The notes under the pieces were generated by a model, which saw only the letters and a list, made by a program, of their open reading frames with translations, did no database searches and was not told where the DNA came from. A program made the translations under genes and the position numbers. Shown in pieces: positions 1-13,300 of a DNA stretch of 64,000 nucleotides. Each line of letters opens with the position of its first letter. The first letter of the stretch is position 1. Source of the DNA: Lytechinus variegatus (Eukaryota > Echinodermata > Echinoidea > Temnopleuroida > Toxopneustidae); the NCBI RefSeq assembly GCF_018143015.1, contig NC_054751.1:29217783-29281782 (forward strand), given 5' to 3'.

Positions 1-3000
1 AGTCGCACTTTGGCGCAAGTCAAAATATACATCGGATACTGAACCTTCCAATTATCCAAGTGTTAACACATACCACATAAATATGGTATCACATTAATTG
101 TGAGAAGATACATGTACTCTTTCCTGTCATCTTATTGTCTAATTATTGTGTTCATGACATGTTTTTTTTTTAAATTGGGATTTGTGAGGTGTCAATTTTT
201 TTTTTACTCACATAGCCCTACATGTATCTCTTATTCTCATGTATTTATACTCTGTTCCACCATTCTTTCTCTCTGTAAGGAAAAAAATAAAAAACTAGTA
301 CAGATGTTCATTACTATATTGGATCGTTACTCCAAAATTGAACATGGTTTGCTATAGGGAAGGTTTGATAATCTGAAAAAGAAGGTTTGTACATGTACAT
401 GTAAGTTCATATGATCAGAGCTGCCAACCTGCACAAGAACATTTCAGTATTTTTAAAGCTGAAAATCAGTATTTTGGCAAGGAAATCAGTATTTCCAAAG
501 AAATACCATAAGACAGCACATAAAACTGAAACTTGAGAAATCAGTATTTTGCATGAAACCATCAGTATTCTCATTTTTCAGTACTAAATACTGAAAATCC
601 GTACTACTTGATATCATGTGTTATTTTCATACTGATAAATCTTATTTCATTTCTAGTCCATTGAACCGATGTAATACCAAATCATGATTGCATTTTAAAG
701 ACTGGTTAATACAACTATGGGATAATAAATACCTTTTTCTTTTCAAAATAACAATCCTTCAGATCTAATGAACCCTCAGAAACATGCCAGATATTACATC
801 AACAAATTCTCTTATTTTCAAACTAACAAACATCTTGGTAAATGCATGTATTTGCATGTTCAGAATAAGGAACCTTCAGAGTATTTAACTGTAAAACCTC
901 AGTTTAGTGTAACAACTGTCAGGCTGGCACACACGGCACACTACAAGATCTGTTGCCATTTGACTTTCAAAGAAATTAAAGTAGCATTTTGGTATGTACT
1001 TCCCATCTATAAAATATTAACGATCAATAATGCAACTTTTACTACCAATACTAAAATAAAATTTCCAGTCCATTTTGATCATCGTCGTACGAAGATGCAA
1101 AGTCATTTCCAAATAGGAACGATGTTATCGTCGGTTGGAACTTGAAGCTGATTTTGGACTTTCCTTTGACCACAAGGCATGCAATGAAGCAAAATTCTGA
1201 TTTTAGTATTCCAGGCATTATGCTGAACTTCTATTTTACTTCATGGAACTTTCAGTTTTATAACGGTAAATGCGATCTGTTGACAAATTACGCCATCGTC
1301 GGATCTTGTCGTGTGCACAGGGCTTCAGACGAACACAATACTGATGTCTACCAACAAATTCAAATTTTTTATGCACACTTTTCAAATAGAAGTTTCTTCT
1401 AGCTGGACCATCTAAGCTGAAAATACCCGACATAGCAACAAATATAATATGCCAATAGTGCCGTGTCTCATTCATTTTTAATAGGCCAATAGATACCTTG
1501 TTACCTGAGGCCACCGCACATTTTATGACTAGTCCACTATCCAAGTTTTGGAACAAATCGCATTTTGTCATTTTATGAAAATTTGAATGAAATTTATCTT
1601 TTTATTTCAGGTTCAAATTACCTGAAAGACTACTAATATAAAGAAAAAATGGATGATGACCAGCCTTTATTTAGGAGAAAAAGCCAAATTAGTTTCAAAT
1701 CATAGCCATTCGTACCATTGCTATGACGTCACTACGAATAGATATATTTGCTTTCATTCTAAGGGTGGTAGCATAATAGTCACAGATTTGTACATAAGTA
1801 TTTGTACGATGGATTTAAAACATTACACAGCAATATATTCTATGTCTCCATATTAGTATCAAATTCCACTACGTTTTATTCCAAAATCCGTTTACAGACT
1901 AATCATAATATGTGTAGTGGCCTTTAGGCCTTGTGTGCAAGAGAAAAGAAAAAAACTTGAATAGGGTAACCTAGTATATAATACAGAAGACAACACAAAC
2001 ATTGAGTTTATAGTTCTTAATATTTTATTTTAAATGGAACATTTTTTTTTGAAAATACAAGAAACAAGGCAAAAGTTTACATCAGATTGGAAGATGCATG
2101 TGTACAAATACTGGAAGAACAATTAAGAAAACACGATCATCTTATCATATGTGTTTGATTGATACAAATAAAGTTGGTGTAATTGAGCTGAATTGATTAG
2201 CAGCTGCATAGGACAAGTTTACTAGATGCGACGGATTTGCATAGTTGCCATTAACAAGAAATATAATGCCCTCTAAAATTTAATGCTAACATTGTCAAAT
2301 AAAAATAACCTAGTCTAGTTTAGCTGACATTTTTCTAATAACAAAATTGGACAAAAAGCTAATGCACATAAAAATCATCCATCTACTGAGTTTTTCTCTG
2401 TCATGGTTGGGGTAAAGAAAATTTTGAAAAATTCAAATTCAAGCTTTCTATCTCAGCCAGAGAGAGATTAAGGAGGGGGGGGGGGTTAATTTACTCCTGT
2501 ACATGCACAGACTCTTTTTAGAAACCACTCCTTAAAGCTGTACTTTTCATTTGTACAAAATACCAACCACATGCATTCTGTACACAGTTAAAATTTTTCA
2601 TTAAAATACTATTTTTTCCTTTACTTACTAGTTGTGCTTGTGACATCTTAAATACTTGGAGTGCCTATACTTTAATACTACAATGTACATGTATCTCCCT
2701 CCCCTAGCAATATACTAATACAATGGACTTTACAAGCTTGATAAAATTATAACTTATTAGTATCTGAGTACTTGATAAAATGCTCTGTTTTTAAGCTTTC
2801 AACGAAACCCTATACGGACAACAAAACGCATGTATCTTTTGGTATGTAAGTATTAAAAATTATTTCATTACAAACTTCTGAAAATATTTGACTCCTATTT
2901 TCATGAGGACTTAAGAAATATTTGCTTATAATTTCTCCACTCATCTATTTTAGAGCGGGTAGGATAAATGCAGAAGTCAGTTTTGATGACATTTTAAACA

Positions 3001-5135
3001 ACTATAATTTACTTAAACATCATTTCCACCCGTTATTTGGAAGACATTGTGAGTGACATTCATACTAAAGCTCTATATCTATATGGCGAGTACTCTATGT
3101 ATGGAAGGCTTGGTGGTAAATGTAATAATACAAGTAAAGACAAGTATTTTGGCACTTCATAACATGTAACATGGAAGACTGAGAAACATTCATCTCATTG
3201 CCAATCATTTTCTTATAAGGCATTGTATACTAAAATAAAACTGGTCAGAATTTAGGCAAATTTGGGTTAAAAATGAAAAAAGCTTTAAGTATCATAAAGA
3301 GAGACAGGGTCTGATTTCATAAAACACTGTTATACCATGTATTTCTGATATAAAAATTTGCCCTTAGCAAGATTTCATCATTTCACTCATCTCTAAAATT
3401 TATTGTAAACTGTTAATTGGAAACTTTTGTGAAATGGCCCAGAATGCATGCTTAATTGGGGGGGGGGGGGGGGTCAGGGGGCATGCATTCACTGTTTTCC
3501 CCTAAATAAGGCAAATGCCACCCCTTCCCCTTTGAGCTAAAACCTTATTTTTCTGTAAGAAAATTCTTTTGGACTGACCCACTTTCTCTTTTCTGATTAT
3601 TTATGAATTAGTAGTTTGGTCACTGGGTTCAATTTCATAAAAAAATGACAAATGCACACTTTCTATAACAAGTTTACCAACAGCCATTCAAATCAAATGG
3701 TGTCAATAGCTATTGTGTATCATACCAAGTTTCATAAAACGGGCCCATGAGGTAAAAATAAAATGGTTGGCAAAGAGTAAAAGTATACACATGCAGGCAA
3801 AAATAGGTCTTTTCACATAAGTCTGCCATTTCAATTGAACCCGACATTACATAATATTGGTTTTATTGCAAACCAGTTCTGTCATACATGTAGTACACAA
3901 GTTATCTTTGAAAATTGACTGTATTTGGAATTAAGAAAGGGTTTTGATTGAAATAAAATTCTCATCTTTTTTAAAGTCAAATACAAGATGCATGAAATAA
4001 ACTTGAAAAGGATTTGCCTCTGAACTATTGTCCTATACTATGTAAAAGGATTATTCATAACAGCTAGACTTTAACACTGGATATTGACTGCTGTGTCATT
4101 TAATGTCTCTTTTAAGATATGAGTTAGCTAAAATATGCAGTAAAAATACTTTTACTGGTGGGTGAATATTTGCGCATAATTTTAAGAACATGTAAATTGC
4201 TATCGTGTACAACAAATATTAGGAGCATTCATTGTTCATTCCCAGACCTAAAATCCTTTCCAATAAAAAATAGGGATTGATTTTTTTTTAAGAAAGGTAA
4301 AAAATAATATTCCCCACAGCAGAGTAAAACTTATCTAAACTTAGGAAAATCCTGTCCAAATAATAAGAAAATTGAGACGATTTCCTCTCAATTCAGAAAG
4401 GTTGATAGGTATGGTATTGCAATACAGGACTGACTTAGGGACCCTGTTAATCAAATGGTACCATAAAATTTACAAACATTGGGAGTTAAGGTCTGTATTT
4501 CTATTGTGGCATACAGAGATCTGTCGTTATCCCCAAATAAACCTGGATAATACCTAAAAAAAAACTTTGGTTGTAATTGTCTTTATAAAGAAGACAATTT
4601 GGCAAGAATGATGATGACCTGAATCATGCGATGTCACCCAGACCCTTTAATCATATCTTCCTCCATCTTAATTTTCAAGGCACATTTCTCGGATAAAAGT
4701 AGGGCAGAAAACCAATCATTTTTATATACATATTTACATAATAATCACATGTTTTATCTAAAGATGACAGACACATATCCTATTTAAAACTTAAGTACTT
4801 TCACAATTCAAACTATTGGGGATGGCCATCGATTTTACAATCAAAGCACTGGGATAACTTGGCAAGCAATTAACGGTAAAAGCGATTGCAAATATTTGAT
4901 AGCCATAACTTAAAGAAGCACGAACATACAAAGAATCAACATGATTTTTTTTGGGGAAAACACCCCAACATCAACATGCAGCAGTTGGAATGGAATGATG
5001 GGATATGTTTTGTACACTGTCTAAAGGTGAAATAATGATGCATGCAATAACAGAAAACGCTACCATGGAAACTGGCGGATAAAGAAAAAGGTGTTATGAA
5101 AATGAATACCCGGTAATGATATTACATGGACATTC
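1..5135. other. No gene recognised; AT-rich DNA beyond the zinc-finger gene
   Basis: Only short unsupported ORFs occur here. Simple features include G runs at 2475-2485 and 3458-3473 and a dispersed repeat at 415-610. Part of the stretch next to the gene could be its 3' UTR, but no polyadenylation site could be chosen confidently because several TTTATT sequences (AATAAA on the minus strand) are present. Confidence 0.5.
415..610. repeat. Dispersed repeat built on 'AATCAGTATTT' units
   Basis: The stretch opens AGAGCTGCCAACCTGC and then repeats CAGTATTT or CAGTATT at least seven times at irregular spacing, ending TACTGAAAATCCGTACTAC. The internal repetition and lack of ORF fit an interspersed non-coding element. 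The family is not identified. Confidence 0.45.
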
Positions 5136-5463
5136 CAGGGTACCCACAGAAATTTGAAAACAGAATTCCGTAACTTTTCCATGACTGAATTGCTGCTTTC
5201 CATGACTTCCCATGACGTGCTGGGACTTATGTAGCATTTGGGATATCACAAAACTGGGAAAAAATGGAAATCATGAACACCAATTATTAATGCAGAGTAC
5301 GATCACAGAGTTTAAGAGTTGTAAGACACGACAAACTGGGAAGCTGCCATAGCCGAGAGGTAAATATAATTGACTTTTCACAAATTTTCCAAATTCCCTG
5401 ACTTTATCTGACTTTCCATGACCATGAATTTTTCCATGATTTTCCATGACTGTGAGAACCCTG
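5136..5463. mobile_element. Small hAT-like non-autonomous element
   Basis: Terminal inverted repeats CAGGGTACCCACA and TGTGAGAACCCTG match at 11 of 13 positions. Both flanks carry ACATTC (5130-5135 and 5464-5469), a likely target duplication. The body is rich in TTTCCATGAC repeats in both orientations and has no transposase ORF. The CAGGG ends suggest the hAT superfamily, although a typical hAT duplication is 8 bp, so the call is tentative. Confidence 0.7.
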
Positions 5464-6487
5464 ACATTCTTTCAATTGAATATGTACATATTTCACACAT
5501 TGATACGACAAGCATTACAAAATATAGCAGGAATCCTTCAATATCAGAGTCAATTTTTTTATCAAAGAGGAGCACCTGTATACCAAATGGTAAAAAAAAA
5601 TGATTTTTGCTGTCTTCACTTCTTTCATTTTCTGCCTAGTGAAAAAAATCATCCAAGTTTATTACTTGTTAGGATCACAATTTGACTTGTAATATACTTT
5701 TAATTGTTTAGCATACAGTGTACAATGGCAGTAAAACCTCTAAAAATTTGCTTTAAAATACATTGTAGTGAAATAGTGTGACAAGCAAATGAAATGCACT
5801 TGAGCTTAATGAACGGGAACACACTAAATGTCCAATACGGGTGAAGGAACATCTAAGAATCATGAACTATGCCGTGATTACCTTTAAAAAACACAAGACT
5901 TGAGCACAACATATACTCTACAAGGAATGCTTTCTTCAATGATATTGGTGGAATAAAATGCAATGAAACACACTTTTTATACGTTGGGAACAGAGAGTGC
6001 GAAAGCAAGACAACGAAAGAAACAGTTATTTTGTGAAGAGGATGGACGAAAAGTGGAAAGCAGTGATATGGATGAAGCATGAAGAAAGCGACTACTGTAA
6101 TAGCAAGCTGAACAACGAAGCAATGTTTGCAACATGACATGCCACTAAAGACAATGATGGATGCAACCCCTATCCCAGTCTCAAGAAGTAATGTATTTAC
6201 AGTGAACAGGGGCTAGACTTGAGATTTTCATGCAAATTTGGCCCACCTGACCCACAGATGGGAAGCCTGTACACAATAACCACCTGCAAGTCTACGTAGT
6301 TCCATTCAACATTGAATAATGGTCGTTACTGGCGATCTAATAATAATGTGATACCTCAATTCAAAGTATAAAAAAGAACAGAACATGCTTTTTTATTTCT
6401 TAGAGTCTCACATGAATATTATGGGAGTGGAATGTAGATTTCTTTGCTAAAACTTTGAGGCTGGTGTCTCTGAAATCTTCCGGGACA

Positions 6488-6640
6488 ATGGTAAAAACAG
6501 ATACTCCTGTAAAGCCAGTATCAAATGTGAATGGAAAATCCGAGCAGGATTATGCAGAGGTTGCCCAATTTCTTCTTCAAAGGTTCAACATTAAAGACCA
6601 TGGAGTCCCAAAAGAAAACCTTAAACAAATCCTTTATTAG
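6488..6640 (+). CDS. Doubtful 50-codon ORF, possible exon or pseudogene fragment
   Basis: The frame starts MVKTDTPVKPVSNVNGKSEQ, continues with a helix-like DYAEVAQFLLQRF segment and stops at TAG. Composition is balanced and hydrophilic, unlike the low-complexity ORFs elsewhere in the window. No domain is recognised. It lies on the strand opposite the zinc-finger gene, about 680 bp past that gene's stop codon. It could be a micro-ORF, a terminal exon of an unseen gene, a transposon fragment or chance. Confidence 0.2.
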   Translation: MVKTDTPVKPVSNVNGKSEQDYAEVAQFLLQRFNIKDHGVPKENLKQILY

Positions 6641-7047
6641 AGGTTATCTTGGGCATCATGCATTCACAGGGTTTCAACGAACTTTCTTTCACATCTAGGC
6701 TACAACAATACATTTGCAATAAATGGGCTAAGATACCCCCTTATCTTCTGCGGCCAGGTCCAACATTATATAAGCTGGATGCATTCAATAAATTCTCCTT
6801 CCGTTGATCAATTTAAAGCTACTTTAACATGTAGCTGTAGAGGGAGACAAAAAACGAGAAAAAGGAAAGGGGGATGGGGTAGATAGAATGAGAATCGTTA
6901 AAGAATGAAGTGTAAAAAAAAATCCATGTATCAAACATTTCACTTTGAGATATGAGCAATGTAAAACAACAACCAAACATGAAAACAAACAACATCGGGA
7001 AAAATAGAACAAAGCTTTAAACTGGAATTAATAGAACTTGATAAACT

Positions 7048-7132
7048 ATGGCAGTATCATCAACTATAAGCTGTTGAATGGAATAAAATCATCAGTATCA
7101 TTAACTATTAACTGTTGAATGGAATAAAATCA
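7048..7132. repeat. Tandem duplication of a ~41 bp unit
   Basis: Two adjacent copies share CAGTATCAT, then an AACTAT segment, then CTGTTGAATGGAATAAAATC. They differ at a few positions (ATCAACTATAAG versus ATTAACTATTAA). The unit lies in the probable 3' UTR, about 200 bp past the stop codon. Confidence 0.8.
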
Positions 7133-7319
7133 TATTTTCTCTCTGAATATACACTGTATCTGGACTGCACTTATATTTATCATCCTGAAAACAAATTTTT
7201 AACTACCAGCATAGATAAAGGACTAAAAATATTGCTGATCACAAAAATTTACTGAATAGAATGCTTTATATTTATATGAATAAAACAAATAAGAAGAAAT
7301 GAGAATAAAAATAAATAAG

Positions 7320-10300
7320 TTACTCTGGCCAAATCATATGATGTCTTCTTTCATGACGTTGCCAATCTTCGGCTACTCTAAAATTATGACTACAAAACCG
7401 ACATTGGTATATGGGCAAGCGATTAGCTACAGGACCAAAGGTAGAGAACTTACTGCTGTGGCTTTTCCTCTGGCTCTTCTGGACATCACTCTCACTGCCG
7501 GAGCTCCCACTTGCCCCCATGGAGTGAGTCTTCCTTCCATTCTTTCTAATGGCTCCCAGGGACTTGGGTTTGTTGGCGTGGCGGTGGATGGCAAGGTGGC
7601 GTTGTATGGAGGCCTTGGTGAAGCAGGAGAAGACGCAGTGACGACACTTGAATGGGTAGCGATCAGTGTGGAGCTGGAGATGTCTCAGGGCATCGCGTCG
7701 GTTCATCAGCTTCAAAGGACACAGGTTGCAGAGGAAAGGGTTTTTCACAGAAATGGACGTATCCTTCAGGTGCATTTCTGTATGCTGCTTCATATCCTCT
7801 GCATTCCAGAAACGCATGTTGCACATCTTACACGTCAGAGTAGGGGCAAGTTTGACTTTGTGCTTTTGTTTCACATGCTCATCCACTTCCTCCTGGGTGC
7901 ATGCTTTGAAGAGGCACTGGTCACAGTTGAAGTGCTCCCCAATGTCATGTATCTGCATGTGAGCTTTCATCTGTTCTTTCCCAGTCAGGTAACCACACTG
8001 AGGACACTGCGCTGTAGAGCAGACATCACCCAAACCTTCTTTGATCTGATTGCTAAAGTGTTTTTCCATGAGATGTATGGTTAGTTCATTCTGATCATCT
8101 GTCTGATACTTGCACAGGTTACAAGGATACTTGAGGGCAACTGGTTCTGTGGTCTCCTCTGACGTGGCCAAAGTTTCTGTTTCTTTTCCCTCTGTCGTGG
8201 ATTCTGACGATTCGACAACACGAGAGGAAGAATGGTGCTTGTCCCGGCTGGATTTTTTGCTCTTCTTCTTCTTGTGGTGAACAATCTGCTTGTGAGCTCG
8301 AAAGAGCTTACCACTATTAAACACCATAGGGCAAAGCTTGCATTGGTAGACTTTTGGTTCAGGATGTGAAGCACTGTGACTTTTCAGCTTGTCCACATCG
8401 TCTGTGGTAAACTCACAAAGATTGCAGGTCAAAAGGGGTTGTTGGTGACGTTTTGTATGATGGCGTTTCAAGTGATGCTTATACGCCGATGAGTACGAGC
8501 ATAATTTGCATTGATATGGCTTCTGCTTCTCATGAATAGTGAGTACATGCCTTAACATGAGTCTCTTTTCTGGAGTCCTGTAACTGCACTGATGACAGGC
8601 CAATGTGCGGAACTTGCGATGCTTCTGCTCATGCCGTTCCATCGAGTCTTTGAAGTCTGTAGCATACTGACACATTGTACACTTATAATTTCTTGTCTTC
8701 TTGGGTGATTTGCCATCAAGCTCACTCTCCCCTTCTCCACTTCTGGCCGGAGATTCCTGGCCAGCTGATAAAGGAACATCAGGTGAAATATCACTGTCAG
8801 TATCCATCAAATCTGTAACAACACTGTACTTATTTTCCAAGCTGGCAACATCAACATCAATTGCACCTACAAGTCTAATGCTGTTCTTTGGCTTTCTGAC
8901 ATGTGTAAGCTTTTCTGTGGGCGATGGGGTGGGGGATGATGTAGGCTCTTCTGGCACCTCAAGTGGCTGCATAACTTGGCACACATCAGGCAGACTGATA
9001 GCAGGACTTTCGTCTGGAATGCTACTGACTGTCATATCAATTGAACTTTCCACATCTGGACTCTCTGCTTGGTCTGAAAAATTCCTTGGACCCATGCTCA
9101 AGTCAAGTGCCTCTTCTACTGGTTTAACAGTTAGATCTAATGCTTCTGTCTGCTCTTCTGTAGGTTTCACAAGGGAAAGTGGCTCTGAAGCCACCTCATT
9201 GAAGCATGTCAGAGGCACAATGATATTTCTAGGGAGTTTCTTGGACTCGTTTCTCCTCTCTGATATGCTGTTGTAGTTAGCAGAATGAAGGACCATGTGT
9301 GCCTTCAGACCCTTCATATTTACAAATGACCGTTGACAAATATGACAAGTTGCGACAGCCCTTGGAGCTGGTCCTTTGTCGGCATTGGAGGCATATCCTG
9401 GTGGCTTTGGTCTTACTCTTCTAATTTTCTTGGAAATCTGACCATCGTGAAGCTGACAGTGCAACTGGTAATCTCTCTCTGAATAAGTGGCATATCCGCA
9501 CTGCAAGCATGTGTATGCCAGGTGATTATGCTCTGCCAGATGGCTCATGAGGAAATTGTAGTGTAGGAATGTTGATTTACAAGTGTTACACACATACCGT
9601 GTTTGCCCCTCTAGCATCTCCACCCGGTAGAGCATCTCGTTGAATGGTGTTTGACTGATTGTCTTTGCTGATGGTGTTGATGTTGGAGCTGCCTTTGGCA
9701 TAGGACCAGAGAAGGGGTGTACCGGTGGATTACAACTTCTCTCCTGGAATCTAGAAGGTGGCACATTCATTCTATCAAAACCAGGAGATTTCATTTTGGA
9801 TATTGATGGTGTGGGGGATTGATTCCTTGGAGATATCTGGCTTGCCATGGGAGGTGGGCAATGCATACGCTGTGGGACTGGTGGTTGAAGGCTTGGTGAA
9901 ACTGGAGGTATTCCAGGACAAACAGCAGGTGAGTGTTGAGAAGAATGTGGCCCAAGCTCCTGAGCTGCACCACTCATATGATAATCCTGCCCTAGTGGAT
10001 GGGATGGAATTTGGGCAGAATCAGCAGCATGGAAGACTTTGGGTTTCTTTTTAAAGTGAACTTCCTTGCAATGCAGTACTGCACTTTCCTGTGAGCTGAA
10101 GTATGAATGGCAAAGAAGACACCTGTGAAGCATCTGCTGCAGGACTGGTTCCATTTGGATTGTGATGAATTTGCTGGGTTCCGGTGGTGGAGGTGCTACA
10201 GGTATTTTAAGATCTAAAGCTGGTGGGGTCATCGGCATCTCTGGACTTGACATAGGCATTCTATATTGATCACTATGTTCTGCGAGGCCTGGAATGACTT

Positions 10301-13300
10301 TTGGTGTTCCAACCATACTACTCGCCACTGGCTTGGCTGCATACATGGGGGCATTATACATACTAGCATTGGGAGGACTCTTCATGTTGCTTGGCTGATC
10401 AACTATACTTTGCCCAGTTGGTATTTGCTGGAGGGCCATGGAATTTTCATATTTCATCTGCTCATCATCCATGTCTAGAATCCACTCATCACTGAGCCTG
10501 AAGTCTGGTTTCCTACTTTTCCTGAGAGTATATTTTCCCTTCATGGCAAGTGGTGATATTTTGATTGGGGAATGTCCAACTCTACCATGAGTCTTCATGT
10601 GTCCACATAACTGCACCTTCATCTTGAAGCTTTTGCCACACAGCTCACAGGTAAATGGAAGATCTGCAGGATTCACTGCAGGGTCTCCTGAAGCACTCTG
10701 TCCGTTTGGTGCATTGGTTCCAGGCATCTTCTGTACAGCAGTCTGAGGTGGTCGAGGTCTGCTCCTAACATTCATCATGCACAATCTCTGTTTCCATCCC
10801 TTGTGCAACTTGTTCAGATGAAATATTAGCAGAGCTAATCGCTTGAACCGTCTCCCGCAGACATCACATTTGTGAGGATGAGTCTTGTTAATGGTATCAG
10901 GTTCTTTGAGAAAAGCACCAGCTTTGGCAGCTTCCTTCTGCTGAAGCATGAGACGATACTGGTATTTGCCACCATGAGTCTGACTGATGTGAACCCGGAA
11001 TTGTCTGAAGGATGAGAAAGGAATGCCACAGATTTCACAGGGATAGATCTTTGGGCGAGCAAATGTCTGCTTGGAGCTTTCGATGAAGGAGACTTCTTTC
11101 TCAACCATATTTGTAGAGGGTACTCCATTAACCTCTTGTGCAACAGTTGACACACTAAAACTTGGTTTCTTCACAACATGCATTTTCAAGTGCTGACAAA
11201 GTTGTTGATAGGTGTCAAACTTTATATCACAAATATGGCAAGTGTGATGCTGCTTTTCCTGCTCTCTGTCTGTGAGTTCTTCTACATAGTTTTCCATAAT
11301 AGCAGTGCTAGAACCATACTCTGCTTCTTCTTTATCCAAATTGTCAATTGTAGCAATATCATGTACTGTTCCTGTGAAGGACTTTGCAAGAGATGGTTCG
11401 GCATTCCTTGATACTGAGCGATATAAATCTACTCCAGAAATTATTTCTCTATCCATAAATCTCTTGGCAGAAGCAGAACTAGAAAATCGCTTCTTGTCGA
11501 AGGCACTACCATGATCAGGACCATTGAATTTTCTGGAGAGCAGCTCCTTTGTATGGGACTTCATGTGGCCACCCAACTGGGACTTCTTCATGACTTTATC
11601 ACATATTTTGCAGGGCACATTCTTTTCAGGGGGGTGTCCTTCCATACTGTTTTTTGCAGATGCAGATATATTCTCCAGAGGGACTGGCTCAGGATTAGCA
11701 ATTCCAATAGCTTGATCACCATCTTGGAAGCCAAATTCAGTTGAGCCAGTTCTTTCTTCAAAAGAATCTGATACTAATTCAGACTGGTCTGGAGAGCTAT
11801 GATCATTTTTAGTAGACAGTGTTGAACAAACTTCTGGTTGAGGTGTGGTATTTTCTTGTAGATGACTGTTTGATAACTTTTCTTCAGAATGAATTCTTTG
11901 ATGATGAGCTAAATGACGCCGACTCTTGAATGATTTGAAACAATCTGGGCAGTCATAGAGGCGCTGCAAGGTTGTTGGGTTAATTTTCAAAAGCAGGCGA
12001 GGCCTACTTATCAGCTTCTGTTTTTCTGCCTGGCTTTTCTCTCTGTCTGTATTTAGGTCTTCCTTGATAGGTACATCTTGAACACTAGCCACAGTCTTTG
12101 TGGTGTCATCTGAACTAGGTTGTTCTGGTAAGTCAAATGTGCTTTCATTGCTATGATATTCTTTCCTTGCTGATATATCACTTTTGGTGGCAGAAGACAC
12201 TTCTTCACTGGGAAGCTTCTCAATATTACTTGCAGGTTCTAAAGGACTTCCAGAACAATCTGCTTTGTATGAGTCAGCAGGATGCTCTGCCTTTGAGTTT
12301 TGACTGCACGTTAGACTGGTGTCTCGTTTGGGACTTTTACTCATAGTGCTCTTTCCATGCATCTTCAAATGACTTGTAAATTTCAGGTTTGATGTAAACT
12401 GCTTTGGGCAATCAGGACATGTGTACATAAAATGCATTGGGGCTACAGATTCTGTGTTGACTAGAGAGTCATTCACTTCTTGATTCTGAGCAGGCTCTTG
12501 ATCTTCACCAATTGGCAGAGTGCTGATGCCAGACCCATTCCTCTGAGAAGCATTTTCTATATGATCCATGACAGTGGCTACCTTCAGTCTGTGAATCATT
12601 GCATGAACACTTAGCTTCTGTTTCTTGTCAAAAACCTTGTTGCAAATATTGCAAGTGAAGATCTGTTTCTGGGATCCTTTGCGCGATCTTTTGGGTTTAC
12701 TGGGAGAATACGAAGGTGTGTTGCGTAAGACAGCATCACTTGGTTTGGATGATTGGGTTAACCTGTTAATGACTGCATTCAAAACTGAGCCCTTTTTTGG
12801 GGAAAAGCTGCTTGCGAGTCCAGAATCACTTTGAGTCGAGACAGGAGGTGGCTGTTCCTTGTCTCTCCTTTCAGGATTTTCAAGGCTTTTTGAACAGTTG
12901 TTGACAAGCTTCTCTCTTTGCAACACATTTTCGATCTTGTCATTGACATTTTGTTGAAGGTTACTGAATATACCAGAACCTTTAAAGGTTTCCATGTTGA
13001 TCTTGTCAATGACGTAAAGGTTACCAGAGCTTTGTTCATCTTTTGAATCGACAGTTCCATGATCATCTACAATGTCTTGCTCTAAAGCATGATGTGCTTT
13101 ATTTTTAGTTCCAAACCCAAAGGTATGCTTCATCCACTCTTGTCTGCATTTCTTATTGTATCGACCAAGCAAATGCTGATGGAACATGTTATCACTATCA
13201 AATTCTTTCTTGCAAACTCCACAGATTCCTCCAACACCATTCTCTCCAGTTGTCATCTCAAGATCTGGTTCTGTAGAAGGCGTTGCTGTTTGACTCTCTG

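Larger units (their letters stand above)
5464..7319. other. Region immediately downstream of the zinc-finger stop codon
   Basis: Apart from the doubtful ORF at 6488-6640 and a short tandem duplication at 7048-7132, no structure is seen. It probably contains the 3' UTR of the minus-strand gene. Several AT-rich TTTATT sequences could serve as minus-strand AATAAA signals, but none can be singled out. Confidence 0.4.

Noticed and set aside
1236..1571. 111-codon minus-strand ORF
   Set aside because: Some protein-like composition but no domain, start context or neighbouring exons; parts look like interspersed repeat.
7299..8084. 261-codon plus-strand ORF
   Set aside because: It lies entirely antisense to the zinc-finger exon, whose minus-strand frame has clear C2H2 motifs; the plus ORF has no domain.
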